Positions 32,941-44,854 of a DNA stretch of 64,000 bases are shown in pieces. The notes under the pieces were generated by a model that did not search any database, was not told where the DNA came from, and was given only the letters and a program-made list of their open reading frames with translations. Both the position numbers and the translations under genes were made by a program. Source of the DNA: Nymphaea colorata (taxonomy: Eukaryota; Streptophyta; Magnoliopsida; Nymphaeales; Nymphaeaceae); assembly GCF_008831285.2 (NCBI RefSeq), contig NC_045146.1, positions 9,746,972 to 9,810,971 on the forward strand, read 5' to 3'. Position 1 is the first letter of the stretch, and every line of letters begins with the position of its first letter.

Positions 32941-33480
32941 CTATTCATAGTCTGCTCGTAATGACCGGCAAGTAAAGAGCTTAAATAGACACTTACCGCT
33001 CAATTTTTTGTGATGCTCGAGAATAGTGAGCAGCAACGGGTTGTGGTTGGAAGTGGCACAGGGGTGCACCTTGAGCATAGCTGGTCGGCATGGAGCATTA
33101 TCCCAAACTTGATTAACCAGTGCCCAATCTATGCGACAAAGAATATGACTGTCGCCAGTCTGATTGTTGCTCGAGGTGAAACTTCTATTGGCATCATCAA
33201 CGACATGGAGACCAAACCTGCAAATGAAATCTTTGAACTTATCATAGTTGAATTTGTTCGGAGGCTGACCTATCTTGTCCTTCTCATTACACATGGCATC
33301 CTTAAATGCTGACAGATCCTTGCAGATGATGGATACCACCACTCAAATGTTCAATCTTCAAACGTCCATATGGCTCATCAATTGTTTAGGATGAAGGTAG
33401 ACTCCCACCTGTCTTTGCATCTGCATTCTATCGCAATCCAGGCATGATAGTAGGCACAAACGTTGGCCGGATTCCAGCAT
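32941..33480 (-). pseudogene. LINE endonuclease domain remnant
   Basis: 33342-32941 encodes the C-terminal half of an exonuclease-endonuclease-phosphatase fold: LCRIDWALVNQVW and, later, ATSNHNPLLL, where active elements have SDH-P. An upstream piece (about 33480-33360) reads WNPANVCAYYHAW. The fold nicks target DNA to prime reverse transcription. Serine-aspartate in the SDH motif appears as serine-asparagine here, consistent with decay. Confidence 0.75.
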
Positions 33481-34879
33481 ATAATGATCTTGGCCACATC
33501 TTGGCAGAAAGCTGAGTTAGATATAAATACGAAATGGGGGGAACCCCTTTTCCAAATCTGAAATTTCCGAGAAGTAAGAAGAGAGAGTCAATGAATATAC
33601 TAATATCCGGAGTAACATCATGCATTATGTTAGAAACATCTCTTCTGGCTGTTGATCAGCCAAAACCCCACACATTCGAGGACAAAATACACATGGATAA
33701 ATGGAGAAGGAGAGAAACGATTAAGATACATCTAGCAATCTTTAATGCTCATCTGATTCTGCAGGGTTCGGTTCTTTCAGCTCCTGCTTGAACATTGGGA
33801 GCTCCAGAATCATGTTCGAATCCATTCGCTCATAGCTGAACGTCACCACAGGACTATCCAAAGGATCCACATGCATTCCTTGATGAGTTGTTGAAGTATG
33901 AGACCGCACATCCAATGGCTGTAGTGGTATCAAGTTGATCTGGAGGGGGTCGGTTCACTCTTTGATCTTGATCTTCAAAACTTCCTCCCTGTTTGTCTGT
34001 CATGAATGTGGCCTTTAGGTTGTCCTCCTTGGATGATGCCAAAGACCGGGCCTTACTTGGCCATGTAATTGGAAAGATGTTGCTAATTTCTTCCAATAGT
34101 TTCCTGCCACGTTTTCACTTTCTTTGGTCAAGCTGATCAGTGTACGAATCCTAGGAGCCTTTGGGTCCATTGTGTTTCTATTTGGGCATTCGCCAGAACT
34201 TTACATAATCTGATCATGTCTGAGCACTCATGCTGTTAAACTGCATTCGATTTGGGAAAGAGTTACAAACTTTCACCACTTTGGTAGTTCTTGGCTGTGG
34301 GGAAGAAGATAGGTTGCTTCCCCTTTATCCACTAAGACCTTCAATGGCGATTCTATCTCCGTCATTGCAATTTCTATCTCCTTGGATAGAGGAATATTCT
34401 CTTGTTTATCTGCCGCCTCTCCCTTATTTTCCGCCTCCTAATTGCCCTACCAATTTATTGCGACCGCGGTCTCCTTAGGCAGGGGTTTGCTGCCTGATGA
34501 GGTTCGTCCAGCACCTCAAACTGGTTGGAGGGACCCAACTAAGTTTTTAGAACAGTGTTGTTGTAGTCCTTCTTTTGAGTCATTTGCTTGAGGATCTTCA
34601 CCTCAGTCCACCCAGCAGATGAGGGAGGAGAAGAACTATCCACATGAGGTTTTGCTTTTGATGCATTGTAGTTCTCCATCAAGTGGGCATTCGCTTTGAA
34701 CTTAGCACATATCTTGGCTCTTTCTTCATACTGATTCTTTGCAAAAATGGCATCTCTCTTGCCAGGAATAGCTTTACCTTAACCTTAGGAAGGAAGTTGA
34801 GAAGGATAGAAATCTATATACAGGCAAAATCTACCATCATCATCATTTTGGAAAAGGAATCTACCTCCATTAGCATACT

Positions 34880-36450
34880 AGGGTAGTTTTGGATGTGAAA
34901 GGAAAATGAGATAAACATGTGAAATTCATGGAGTTTGCGTATAATAACAATTTCCACTCTAGCATCAAGATGACATCTTTTGAGGGATTGTATGAAAGAT
35001 CTTGCAAATGGTCAACTTGTTGGATCAAAATGGGTGATGGCAAGATCGAAAATTCTTTAGCATTGTAGCATTATACCAACAAAGTATAATTGATAAGGAA
35101 GAAGTTATTGACAACTCAAAGTAGACAGAAGAGTTATGCTGTCATTAAACGTATAAAATTGCCTTTTGAGATTGGTGATCATGTATTTTTGAAAATTTCA
35201 CCTACTAAAGGTGTTTTTGGGTTCGGTATTAAGGAAAAGTTAAGCCCAAGGTTCATTTGGCCTTTTGAAATATTAGAAAAAATTAGAGAGGTGTTATACA
35301 TATTAGCACTATCACCTAATTTGAGTCACATTCATGACCTTTTCAACATCTCCATGCTTCAAAAATATGCGTCAGATCCCACACATGTGATTGATTTTCA
35401 AGATATTCAAGTGTAAGATGATTTGATGATAAAAGAAAAGCCTATTAAAATTATGAATCAAAGATAGCAAGCACTTCACATTAAGATAATTCATCTAGTA
35501 AAAGTGGAATGACAACACCATGGGTTGAAGGAGAGCACATGAGAGATCGAGGCTAATATGCGAAAGAAGTATCTATACTTGTTCTCACATTGAGGTATGA
35601 TTTAATTTTGATGCCAAAATTTTATTTAAGGAGGGTAAGATGTAATGTTTGGTATGTTTAGCAAGTCAGCTCAAGATCAGGGTCCAGATCTAGACCTAAA
35701 ACGCCACCAGTGTAAAAAGGGAGGTCGATGTTGGGGGGTCTCTCTCTTCATCTCCCTCGCTGATGTTGGGTTTGGCACAGAGGACTAGGAGGCAAAAAAA
35801 GGAGAACATAAGCAGAAGTCGACAGCAATGAAGGGACAGAGGTGACGTGGCATAGGTAGATGCCCTCTTCCCATTTTCCTTTTTTTATGCCTCTCCCTCT
35901 CATCATTCTATGTTCTCTCTTACGCTCTCCCCCTTTCTATCCCACGTTCTCCCTCATCCTCTGCTCTCTCTCCTGCCAGCATTTTCTCGTCCTCACCATG
36001 TCCACTCTTGCTCTCTCACTATATTCTCCCTCAATCGAGCCCTCTCTCATGGACTCCCTTTGATCTCCTACACTCTTCCCCTCTCGTTTGTTTTCTTCCT
36101 TTGCCCTCATTTTTGTCTTTATCTCTCTCTCTATTTCTCTCTATCATTGTCCCTCTCCCCTGCATGTGTCTCCCCCTCAGTCGAACCCTCTCCCTCTCAA
36201 CTAGGTGTCTCTTCTCTCGTCAGACCTATGTCTTGCTCTCTCTCTTTATCATTATCATGCTCTTGGGGGCCATTTTTGTGATTTGGCAGCCAAAGGAGTA
36301 CGTGTACTCCTTTCCTCTTATACCAGCAAATAGAGGGTGTTGGAAGTGATGGCAGCACATAGTCTTGGTCATTTGGTGATCGGTTAAGACTTTGGGGTAG
36401 CTGTCAGCGACACCTACAGCAGCTAAGACTCTATAGACAGGTGAGTATGG
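34880..36450 (+). mobile_element. Ty3/gypsy retrotransposon 3' end
   Basis: Only the integrase C-terminus, a purine tract (AAGGAGGGTAAGA, near 35628) and the beginning of an LTR (TGTAATGTTTGG, from 35641) are visible. The LINE abuts it on the left. The LTR end could not be fixed: no second LTR copy is present and the sequence after about 36450 merges with degenerate repeats. The chosen right limit is arbitrary. Confidence 0.65.
34911..35600 (+). pseudogene. Ty3/gypsy integrase C-terminal remnant
   Basis: An early frame reads MEFAYNNNFHSSIKMTSFE, matching the family's EFAYNNS-type motif. After a stop near 35069 the frame 35090-35416 gives LPFEIGDHVFLKISPTKG, then KLSPRFIWPFEILEK and LSHIHDLFNISMLQKY. 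These are hallmark motifs of the integrase C-terminal domain of plant Ty3/gypsy elements. Further weak homology continues to about 35600. RT and RNase H are absent. Confidence 0.88.
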
Positions 36451-38135
36451 CTAAACAAGCCTCATTTTACTATACTTTTGTCCTAAGAATGTATATAATT
36501 ATCTTTTTACCATGATTGGTTAATTTTTGAAGCAGTTAGGGAACATGGTAGAGATTTTGATAATGTGAGGAAGGTTTGGACCTGTTTTAACAAACTTTTG
36601 ATGCATGTTATCGTTGGTATGAATATTACGTCACTCGTGGACAAATAGTACTTATGATGGTTTGCATGGGAAATTAGGATTTGAAAGGACGATAGAACAT
36701 GCAAGTTATTAAGATTCAGACATACGTTGAGGTACGATGAAAATATTCATTCATGTTGATTTGGTTAATTCACACTCTAACTAGTGAGCTAGTGTCGTCA
36801 TCGAATTGGTAAATGAGAAGCATGATTGCAAGAATGATGCCTCAACTAAGAAAGCAAGTTGAGAAACATACTAACGATAAGTTGAATCGAGGTCTTGATC
36901 CTGCTAAAGCAACATCATAAGAAATGGATCAACTAAGACTGGGATAGATGTGACAGCTAGATGGTTTTGGATAAAGGAAAAACGAATTTAAGATACGCAT
37001 CTAGTGAAATGAACATGATTACAACAAGTAAAATAAGCACACAGTTCACACACATACACATGCAGCACACCCTCATGGACATGGGTTTTGAGATGCATCG
37101 TTCAAAATGTCTTGGACTCCTAATTTAAGTCTTTTAGAAGCTCTTTTGACCATTAGTTGTTCTGTAACAAGTTATGTTGATATACCTAGATAAAATCCAA
37201 AGTAGGTTGTATAGAGAATTATCCTATAGGTTCTAAAGTTTAGATCTCTCATTTCTCCTTGGACCTTACTGACATATATGGTTATTGCCATAGTACGTCG
37301 TAAGGGAAGGGCCAATACCCTCCTCTAATTGGTTAGTCCAGGCATCGACCCCCTCTGAAGTTGTTTCTTTGTAGGATGAGTCCTATGACATGATAACCAG
37401 AACTTTTGTAGGCTTAAGGTAATTAGAAAACATTATCAACATACACAAATATTGGGATATAATGTAATGGGGCCTAAGATGAAGGTTAAAATAGAAAGAG
37501 AGAACAAGCATGGTCTTTAAGTAAATCATAAATTGATAGAGGCTATGTTTGTCCCTAAGTCTATGTGCGCATGAAATTTCTCTTCCAGTACTAGGTCTAA
37601 TGCACACACAAATCATATACACATAATTTTATGATGCACCTAGGAGGGTCTAGAGTTTGGATGACACCTAGAATTTAGAATCTCATGCCATTTAACTTAG
37701 TCAAATAATGATAGGTCCCATCATAGTCACAGCTTTTGTTTACATGCAAAACTTTTCAACTTTGTGTATGACCAATTAGTTGGGGAATAAACTTTGTGTT
37801 TGCCTCCACTTTCCTTGTACATGAATATGAGAGATCAGATCAGTCCTATAGGTACAAGATCTGACAGTCACTGGCACCTTTACCAATGGTAATTTGACCA
37901 AGGAATAAGTTTATGACCTAACTTTAAGTTCAAATTAAAGTCCTAACCTATTGAAACAAAAATAAAGATGCCCTCAGTTTAGAAAATCTTATGATTTTGA
38001 AATCTATGTAAATCATCAGACCTTAGATTTACATGAACAGATAATATGATTGAGTGACTTAGTTCATGTTTCTAATCATCATTAATCCATGCAAATGAAA
38101 CCTAAGTGTAATATGGTGCATGCAAACTAAGTTCA
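36451..38135. repeat. Degenerate AT-rich repeat, left part interrupted by the hAT element
   Basis: No gene was recognised. The segment 37660-38135 shares a diverged series of phrases with 47800-48240 (for example GTTTACATGCAA, GCACCTTTACCA, AATCATCATTAATCCATGCAAATGAA). It is therefore part of the same long-period repeat family as 45140-55080. The hAT insertion split it. Confidence 0.5.
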
Positions 38136-38143
38136 AGCATAGA

Positions 38144-38340
38144 TAGGGGTGCACAACGAGTCGAGTTACTCGAACTCGACTCGTTTAACTCGACTCGTTA
38201 GTTTAAACGAGCTGCTTATTTTGTTAAACGAGTCGAGCTCGAGTTGACTAGTCGACTCGTTTAACTAATCGAGTCGAGTTCGAGTTCACTCAAGTGAACT
38301 CGTTAAAGCTTGACTCGGCTCGATTAGTTAATGAATCGGT
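38144..38340 (+). repeat. Left terminal inverted repeat and subterminal GAGTCGAG repeats of the hAT element
   Basis: After TAGGGGTGCACAACGAGTC, the motif (C)GAGTCGAG/CTCGACTCG recurs many times in both orientations to about 38340. Such repeats usually bind the transposase in hAT elements. Confidence 0.88.
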
Positions 38341-38739
38341 TTTAAAAAAACCGGTTCAGAATCTCATAGGTGGGAGACTCCTTTTTCACTTTAGGTTTAG
38401 GGTTTTTTTTTTGTTCTCCCTCTCTCTGACACCAACTCTCCCTCTCTCGGTCTCTCCTTCTCCAGTTCTCCTTCTCTTCTCTCGTTCTCCGCCTGTGCTC
38501 TGGCCTCTGCACCCCTGTCCTGCTTGTGCTCTTCTTCTCCGCCTATGCTCTGCGCTTCAGCCGCCCCTGCGTCAGTGTGCTCTCCGCTTCTCCAGTGACA
38601 TCCAACTCAAAGGCCGTGTATCCTGCTCCGGTGGTCCTTCCATTTCTTTGGCGTCAGCCTGCTTCTGTGACATCCTTCTCCTCCTTCGACCAGCTTCTGA
38701 TTAAGTGGTTGTTCCAGGAGTGGCTCTGCCGTCCATCTC

Positions 38740-38742
38740 TCC

Positions 38743-38780
<38 letters not shown>

Positions 38781-38790
38781 CTGTCTCTCT
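38740..38790. repeat. CT microsatellite within the hAT 5' region
   Basis: A run of CTCTCT units with minor interruptions. It lies in the untranslated region upstream of the transposase, where pyrimidine tracts also occupy 38400-38480. Confidence 0.8.
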
Positions 38791-40651
38791 ATCTTTATTG
38801 GTTGCTCTATGACTCGTAATGTCTAAACTTGCGTTTGATGGGCCATTCTCCCCTTCTCTGGTGTTCTGTAGTTGTTCCACAGACCTATCACTGTTCTGGT
38901 GACCTGCTGGCTGCTGGCTACTGCTTTGATTAGCATTCTTTCAGGTACCTTCCTTCGAGCCCCTACTTGTCTCTCTCTTTCTCACTTATTTCCTTTTCTG
39001 TTTTTATATTTTTCCTTTTTGTTTAATTTTTTTTTCATGTGTAAAAAGTGTGGTTTAAGCTCATACAAAATATGCATGATGTTTGGTGGGACATAGCTTC
39101 AAGGAACATGGTGTTATTACTGTACATAACCATCGTATTCATTTTTAAATCTCCATCAATTGCGTCCTTTTCCACTCATTTATCTGTCTTGTTTTATTAC
39201 TCATTTTATCTGTTTTGTTTCATTTACTTACATACAATTCTTATATGTTTGCACAGATACTGGCGTCACTTCAATGACTTTCAATTTCAGTTGATTACAC
39301 ATCAGGTTTGCAGCGTTGCTCATGCCATTGCTTACCATCTGTTTCTTTATTTTGCTTTGTTGGTAATGTGGTAGCCTATGATATTGCTCTTGGTTTGTGA
39401 TGCCATATCTCTGAAGGTTATTCTTCAACTACTATAACTCTGCATGCACTATGCTGACATTTCATGTTGATTTAGAGGGAAAGAATGAAAAAGCAAAAAA
39501 TGATTTGTCATACTTTATCTATAGGAAACTTCTCACTGAGTGATCCCAAATCGTATAAATTCCTGCCTTAATCAGTTTATTTGTTTGAGAATATTCAATG
39601 GTGTTGACTCCTTATCTATAGTTCTTCTTCTCCAACATGAATATCCCCTCTAACATACAGATCCCATGTAAGAAGAATATTTTTTCTGAAGAAATGCAAC
39701 AAATTCTTCTCTATTACTGTAAATCCTTTTTATTTTGTTGCATAGCTCTCTAGGGCGTTTTAGATTTCCTCCATGCATGCAAGGGTGAACATGAATTGTC
39801 TTTAAGGAGACTTATTCATCCTTTAATGCACACTTACAGTTGACATGCAAGTATCAATAATGCACACTTGCTCATTATGAATAAATATTTCTGCAACATT
39901 GAATACCATGCAAGTATCAATAATGTCTGAAATATTGGATCCATTGTTAAGGCCGACGGCTTGCAGGTCATTGCATCAGTCATTTCAACATTTCGTGCAA
40001 TATATCTACCTCAGGTAATTACGAACTGCATATCATATCTGTACTATTATGTTTAATGCATATTTTTTTAAAACCACAACTGACTTGCTTTTTCGTGATG
40101 ATGGTATATTTCATTTCCTTCATTTTTATTATACATTTTAGTAATCTTTTTCTCAATATGTATTATATTGTCATTAGATCTATTTCTATCATTAAGTTTA
40201 AGGGAATGCATATATATATGTATATGCATGTGTCTAGGAGAATGGGTGAGATCGTTTCATAAAGAGCAAACTGAATACTATGCACGTCAGTTCCATAAAT
40301 AGACTTAGATTCTTGTTTACAACTAGGAGCTTATGTGAGATAGAACATGTTTCAACAAATATGGATTTGGTCTGATCTACATAAAGAAAAAATGTACATA
40401 AAAAATCCAAATCTCATTGCATCAGTCATTACTAGGTTCTTTCAGTTTCTGTCGCATGGATGCATCTAAATATATGCCTGTCACACTATTTCAGTTTCAG
40501 TGAGCAGAATAGAATGAGATTCTTGTCTACCCACCTCAAGTATCTCATTATCATGATTGAACAATCTTCTTGTCTGATTAGACGTAACTGTTAATATGCT
40601 TGTTGATGAGTAGTTTCTTTTCATGTTCAAATAGGATTACTAGTTTGAAGA

Positions 40652-42841
40652 ATGACAAATTTAGGAAGCTCAAGCATTAATAAGGGCAAACAAGTATGTG
40701 ATTCGAGACTGAGTTCAGATGATGTCCCAATCGGAGTACATTCCTCTAATGAAACTCCTATAGATTCGCAAGACCCTGACTATGAAGGGGTTTCAATAGA
40801 TGCTCATGAAGATGAAGTACGTATAAGTGGTGCAAAAAGGTCAAGGTCAAAGACTTCTACAATATGGAATGATTTTGATGAGGTTGTTATAAATGGTATC
40901 AAAAAAGGAAAATGTAAGTACTGCAGTGCACTATTTTCGATAAGTGGAGGAGGCTCTACATCATCAATGAGAAGACACAAATGTTTGACACGTTTTACTA
41001 ACAAAAAGCAAACGACTTTAAGTTTTAAATCTGGGAATACTTCAGATGTCACGAAGAAGCTTATGGAAATGGGTTCTAACATTGATGCTCAAGCAATAAG
41101 AGAGTTAATTGCAAAACTAGTGGCAACCGGAGAACATGCTTTTTCCATAGTGGATAATTGTTGGATTAGGTTCATTCTTAGGCTTGGTTTTCCTAATTGG
41201 GTGCCAGTTTCAAGAACGACAGTTAAGAAAGATGTCATGAAATTATATGAAGATGAAAAGAAGAAATTGTTTCTTGTCTTCAAGGGTGTTGAGAAGATTG
41301 CTTTGACTACAGATATGTGGACATCAAACCAACAACTTGGATATATGGCATTAACAACACATTTCATTGATAAAGATTGGAAGATGCAACAACGTATCAT
41401 CAACTTTACCAAAGTTGAGCCACCTCATATTGGGTTAGTTTTAGCAAATGTAATTGCTAAGCATCTTGCAGAGTGGGAGATTAAAAAGAAAATAATATCT
41501 ATTATAGTTGACAACGCTTCATCAAATGATGTTCTTGTCAGAAAATTAAAAGAAAACATGGAAAAGAGCGGCATCAACTTGTATCATGGAGGTAAATTTT
41601 TTCATGTGCGATGTTGTGCACATATTTTGAATATAATGGTACAAGATGGGTTGAGTGCCATTAAAGATGAAATCATTAGCATTAGAGAGGCAGTTAAATA
41701 TATCAAAGTGTCACCTTCAAGACTCCATGGTTTTGCAGCTGCAGCTAGAGAGTTGGATCTTTCAACGTCAAAGAAGTTAGTGTTAGATGTACCAACTCGA
41801 TGGAATTCAACATATTTTATGTTGGAAAGAGCTCTTTTATATAAAGATGCTTTTGCAAGATATAGCATGGAAGACCCAGGTTTGGTATGGTTGCTTGGAC
41901 CCGAGGATTGGGAAAAAATTGCAGTGATATGTGATTTTCTTCAAGTTTTTTATTCAGTGTCGACCCTATTTTCTGGGTCATCTTATGCAACAACAAACTT
42001 ATATTTTCTTGAAATTTGGAGAGTTCAAGCAATATTGCAGGAAAAAGTTGAAAATGAAGGTGGGTTTATGAAGGCAATGGCAGTGAAAATGAAGGAGAAA
42101 TTTAATAAATATTGGAAATCCTGTAACTTGATAATGATTATTGCATCCATATTAGATCCACGCGTGAAACTCACATTATCAGAATTTGTCTTTTCAAGAA
42201 TTTACCAATCAAGAGAAGAAAGGGAAGAACAAATGCAAATGGTAAAACAATCTTTATAAGATATATATCAAAGTTACATTCAAAGAAATGAAGTGGATGT
42301 CAATATTTCTACTGCATCAATTAATTCCTCTAGTATTCAAAGTCGAGAGAGTCGAGACACCCCACAATGTGGAATAAATCTTGTTAGGTAAAGCTGAAAA
42401 TGTTGCTTTTCATGTCACTAAATCTGAGATAGACACATATTTGGAGGACGGATTGATTAAGCATGATAATAATGGTGATGCTTTTTCTTTCAATATTTTG
42501 CAATGGTGGAAGGATAAGGAATCTAAGTATCGAATTCTTTCACAAATGGCACGTGATTTGTTGTCAATTCCAATAACTTCTGTTGCTTCAGAAAAAGCTT
42601 TCAGGAGGTCGAATTGTTAATGATAGTCGTAGTTCATTGGTGCCAAAAACAGTTGAAGCTTTGGTTTGTTTGGGTAATTGGGTAAAGAATGATGGTGATC
42701 CAATGCATGAAGTTGTAACACAAGTAAGTATATTTTGAATAAATTGTATTCATTAAATATTTTGTGAATCATTTGTTAATTGACTATATGTATTTCTTTC
42801 AGGTTGAGGATGAATCAAGTGAATATATATCATTAGAATGA
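40652..42841 (+). pseudogene. hAT transposase with BED zinc finger, broken
   Basis: The first frame (535 residues, ATG 40652) contains a BED finger (IWNDFDEV; KCKYCSALF; SSMRRHKC, about residues 73-113). It then has the RNase H-like core: LTTDMWTSNQQLGYMALTTH with the first Asp, IIVDNASSND with the second, then FHVRCCAHILNIMVQDG and VPTRWNSTYFML. It stops at TAA 42257-42259. A frameshift near 42385 leads to KESKYRILSQMARDLLSIP and ITSVASEKAF, the dimerisation domain. A further shift near 42600 leads to GGRIVNDSRSSLVPKTVEAL. A likely last intron (42724-42802, GTAAGT..CAG) is followed by VEDESSEYISLE and a stop at 42841. Three lesions make an active enzyme unlikely. Confidence 0.92.
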
Positions 42842-43896
42842 TTCAAGTTGCCTCTTGGTAATGCTTTTTTTTTTTGTTGTTTTGTTTTCTTCTTTTTCTT
42901 GATCTAATGTGACTCTAGTGTCAGTTTCAGTTGCCTCTTGTAGTTTTTCTTGATCTTTTTCTGTGTACTGGTTTTATTCATTTGCTTATTTTTCTAGTGT
43001 CTGTTTCAGATGGAAAACTTCTTGATGGTGGAGTTAAGCTATTAAAGAAAGTTCGTAGTGGGGTGAGTTATTATTGTTGCATTCTTTCTTGTTGAAAGCT
43101 TAGAAAGCTTTAACTCTTGAATCATCTTTCATATCCTGCTAGATGAGAATCTCTATTTCTGCAGATGATTCCTGCTATTATTAGGTTTCCAGCAATTCCA
43201 GTATTAGTTTTCTACTGTAAGACGACAACTTGTCAACATGTTGGTTGGATTTAGTGTTTTAAGTTCCTCTTGGATTGGGCTTCTAATGCAAAATTCATCA
43301 ACCAAAATAATCAGTAAGCAATTTTTCTTTTTCTCCTGCAGGTACGGAGTTTCTCTCGTTTCTTAAGGGCTGAACAAACATGTTAATAGCAGGAAGATTA
43401 TGTCATGGAAGATTATGTTATGTCATGGCAACAAACATTTTTTTTTCTCCTGCATTTTTTTCTAGTTTGTTAAATCTCAAAAAAACATGTTATGTCATGG
43501 AAGATTATGTAGTACTTGCTTCAAAAGGGTATGTATTTTTCTATTCTTTTCTTGTATTTTTGTTCCCTATTTTGTGCTGCCTTTGTATCAGCCGACTAGC
43601 CATTGGCTAGTTCCAACAACGAGCTGCTTTCATCTTACTTAATGTTTGTAAGTTCTATGGCATGGGTGCCTTTGTTTGGTGCCCTTCTTTAATGTAATTC
43701 TGTTTCCTTGAAGTGTGAGAATTCTAGTTTTGGATTAGTTGTCCAAAATTACTGTTTTGCACTTGTTAAGGCAGTCGGCCTGTTGACTTTATGATCCGTT
43801 GGGCCTGATTTACAGGGTTTGTAATGTACCCCAGGACCATATATAAAACACATACTATATATACTATATACACCCATATATATCTTTTCCACAGCC
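42842..43896 (+). other. hAT interior between transposase and captured homeobox fragment
   Basis: No known protein was recognised. One exon-like piece (about 42992-43062) sits between CTGTTTCAG and GTGAGT and reads DGKLLDGGVKLLKKVRSGG in one phase. A second acceptor CTCCTGCAG is at 43342. The phrase TTATGTCATGGAAGATTATGT occurs in repeated form at 43397-43510. Near 43840-43848 there is a TATA-like CATATATAAAAC, about 50 bp before the HD-Zip start codon. Confidence 0.45.
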
Positions 43897-44282
43897 ATGA
43901 AAAGAATGGGAAGCTGAGGCTCTTTGGGAGGCTTGCTCCCTGTCTGTCCAAATTCAGGTTGGTAGCTTTTCCGTTTGTTGCTTCTGTTTTCTTTCCTAAA
44001 CAGTATGTCTGTGATGTGATTGACACTAGTCTGTGAGTCATCTGAGTGCTTTTTCTCCTTGGTTGGTATGAATTATATGCAGAACAAAAGGATGGAGGAG
44101 GAGGAAGAGTTGGAAGCAGCTATGGAAGGAATTTCCAGACTTTGATGGATGGTTTTGCAGACGAGGAAGACTGTGGTGAAGAAGGAGGCCAGATTGCGGC
44201 GAAGAAGAGGCGTCTGATGGTGGATCAGGTGAAGGCGTTGGAGAGGATCTTTGAGCAGGACAACAAGCTCCACAAGGAATAA
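43897..44282 (+). pseudogene. Captured fragment of an HD-Zip class I homeobox gene
   Basis: Exon-like part 1 (43897-43957) starts ATG and reads MKRMGS, a TGA stop (43915-43917), then GSLGGLLPVCPNS; HD-Zip I proteins often start MKR-GSSDSLG. A GT..AG intron (43958-44082) joins in correct phase to part 2 (44083-44282): EQKDGGGGRVGSSYGRNF, TLMDGFADEEDCGEEGG, then KKRRLMVDQVKALERIFEQD and NKLHKE before TAA. The KKRRL-V-QVKALE-F-NKL run is the start of an HD-Zip I homeodomain. Helix 3 and the leucine zipper are absent. It lies within the hAT termini, so it was probably carried off by the transposon. Any product would lack DNA binding. Confidence 0.8.
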
Positions 44283-44854
44283 AATCACGATGCTCCATGA
44301 AATGAATGTTTCAGCTATGTAGTAACTGGTAACAGCACTTGGATGTTTTAGGCGTTTCATGTTATTGTTCCATTTTTTCTCATACTCCTTGTGCTTTTTT
44401 TGAATCTCATTGCATGATTTGGTAAGTTGGCATAATTGCTGATTTCATGTGTTATGACCTTCTAATCTGATCACCTTTTCAATAAAGGATTGTCAATATC
44501 AGTAATAAGCTTTTTAATCTTAGGAGAGTATTTTGTTTTGGTTACAAGTTAAGCAATTACAGGATGTGGAGTCACCTGATGTGATTTTTCAATCTTGCAA
44601 TCTGGTGCTTGAATGCAATCTTGGTGTTGGTGGGCTTTTAAAAGTGCACCTTTTTATTGGTTTATGCAATAATTTGAATGCTTTCATCTATCTTTGCTAT
44701 GAGCTTTGTATTCACTGCAATTACAGCGAGATATCTTTGTTCTACTTACGACATTTTTCTGTCTTGGTCTCTGTCATTATTTTCTTCGTCCATTCGCCGT
44801 GGCTGCCTACCATTAAAAAGAAACTATTCTTGAAAAACTACAGAAATGAGTAAT
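44283..44854. other. hAT interior, no gene seen
   Basis: AT-rich sequence between the captured fragment and the right subterminal repeats. An open frame at 44533-44853 shows no recognisable domain. The origin is unknown. Confidence 0.35.

Larger units (their letters stand above)
29850..34790 (-). mobile_element. Decayed L1-type LINE (non-LTR retrotransposon)
   Basis: Minus-strand fragments in the native LINE order. An ORF1-like N-terminal region (about 34790-33742) includes LGPSNQFEVLD. Then come the endonuclease (about 33480-32941), reverse transcriptase (32408-31383) with a YADDL motif, a GDG-NISFW-D-W segment, a zf-RVT zinc finger (30737-30417) and a tail to about 29850. Frames are broken many times. 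No poly(A) tail or target duplication was found, so the exact ends are uncertain. Confidence 0.85.

Noticed and set aside
35860-36349. Leu/Ser/Pro-rich open frames of 67-123 codons
   Set aside because: They come from a CT-rich tract within the presumed gypsy LTR. Frames overlap and show no domain.
38294-38819. Open frames of 97-136 codons in the left part of the hAT element
   Set aside because: CT-rich untranslated sequence; no homology, no supporting splice structure.
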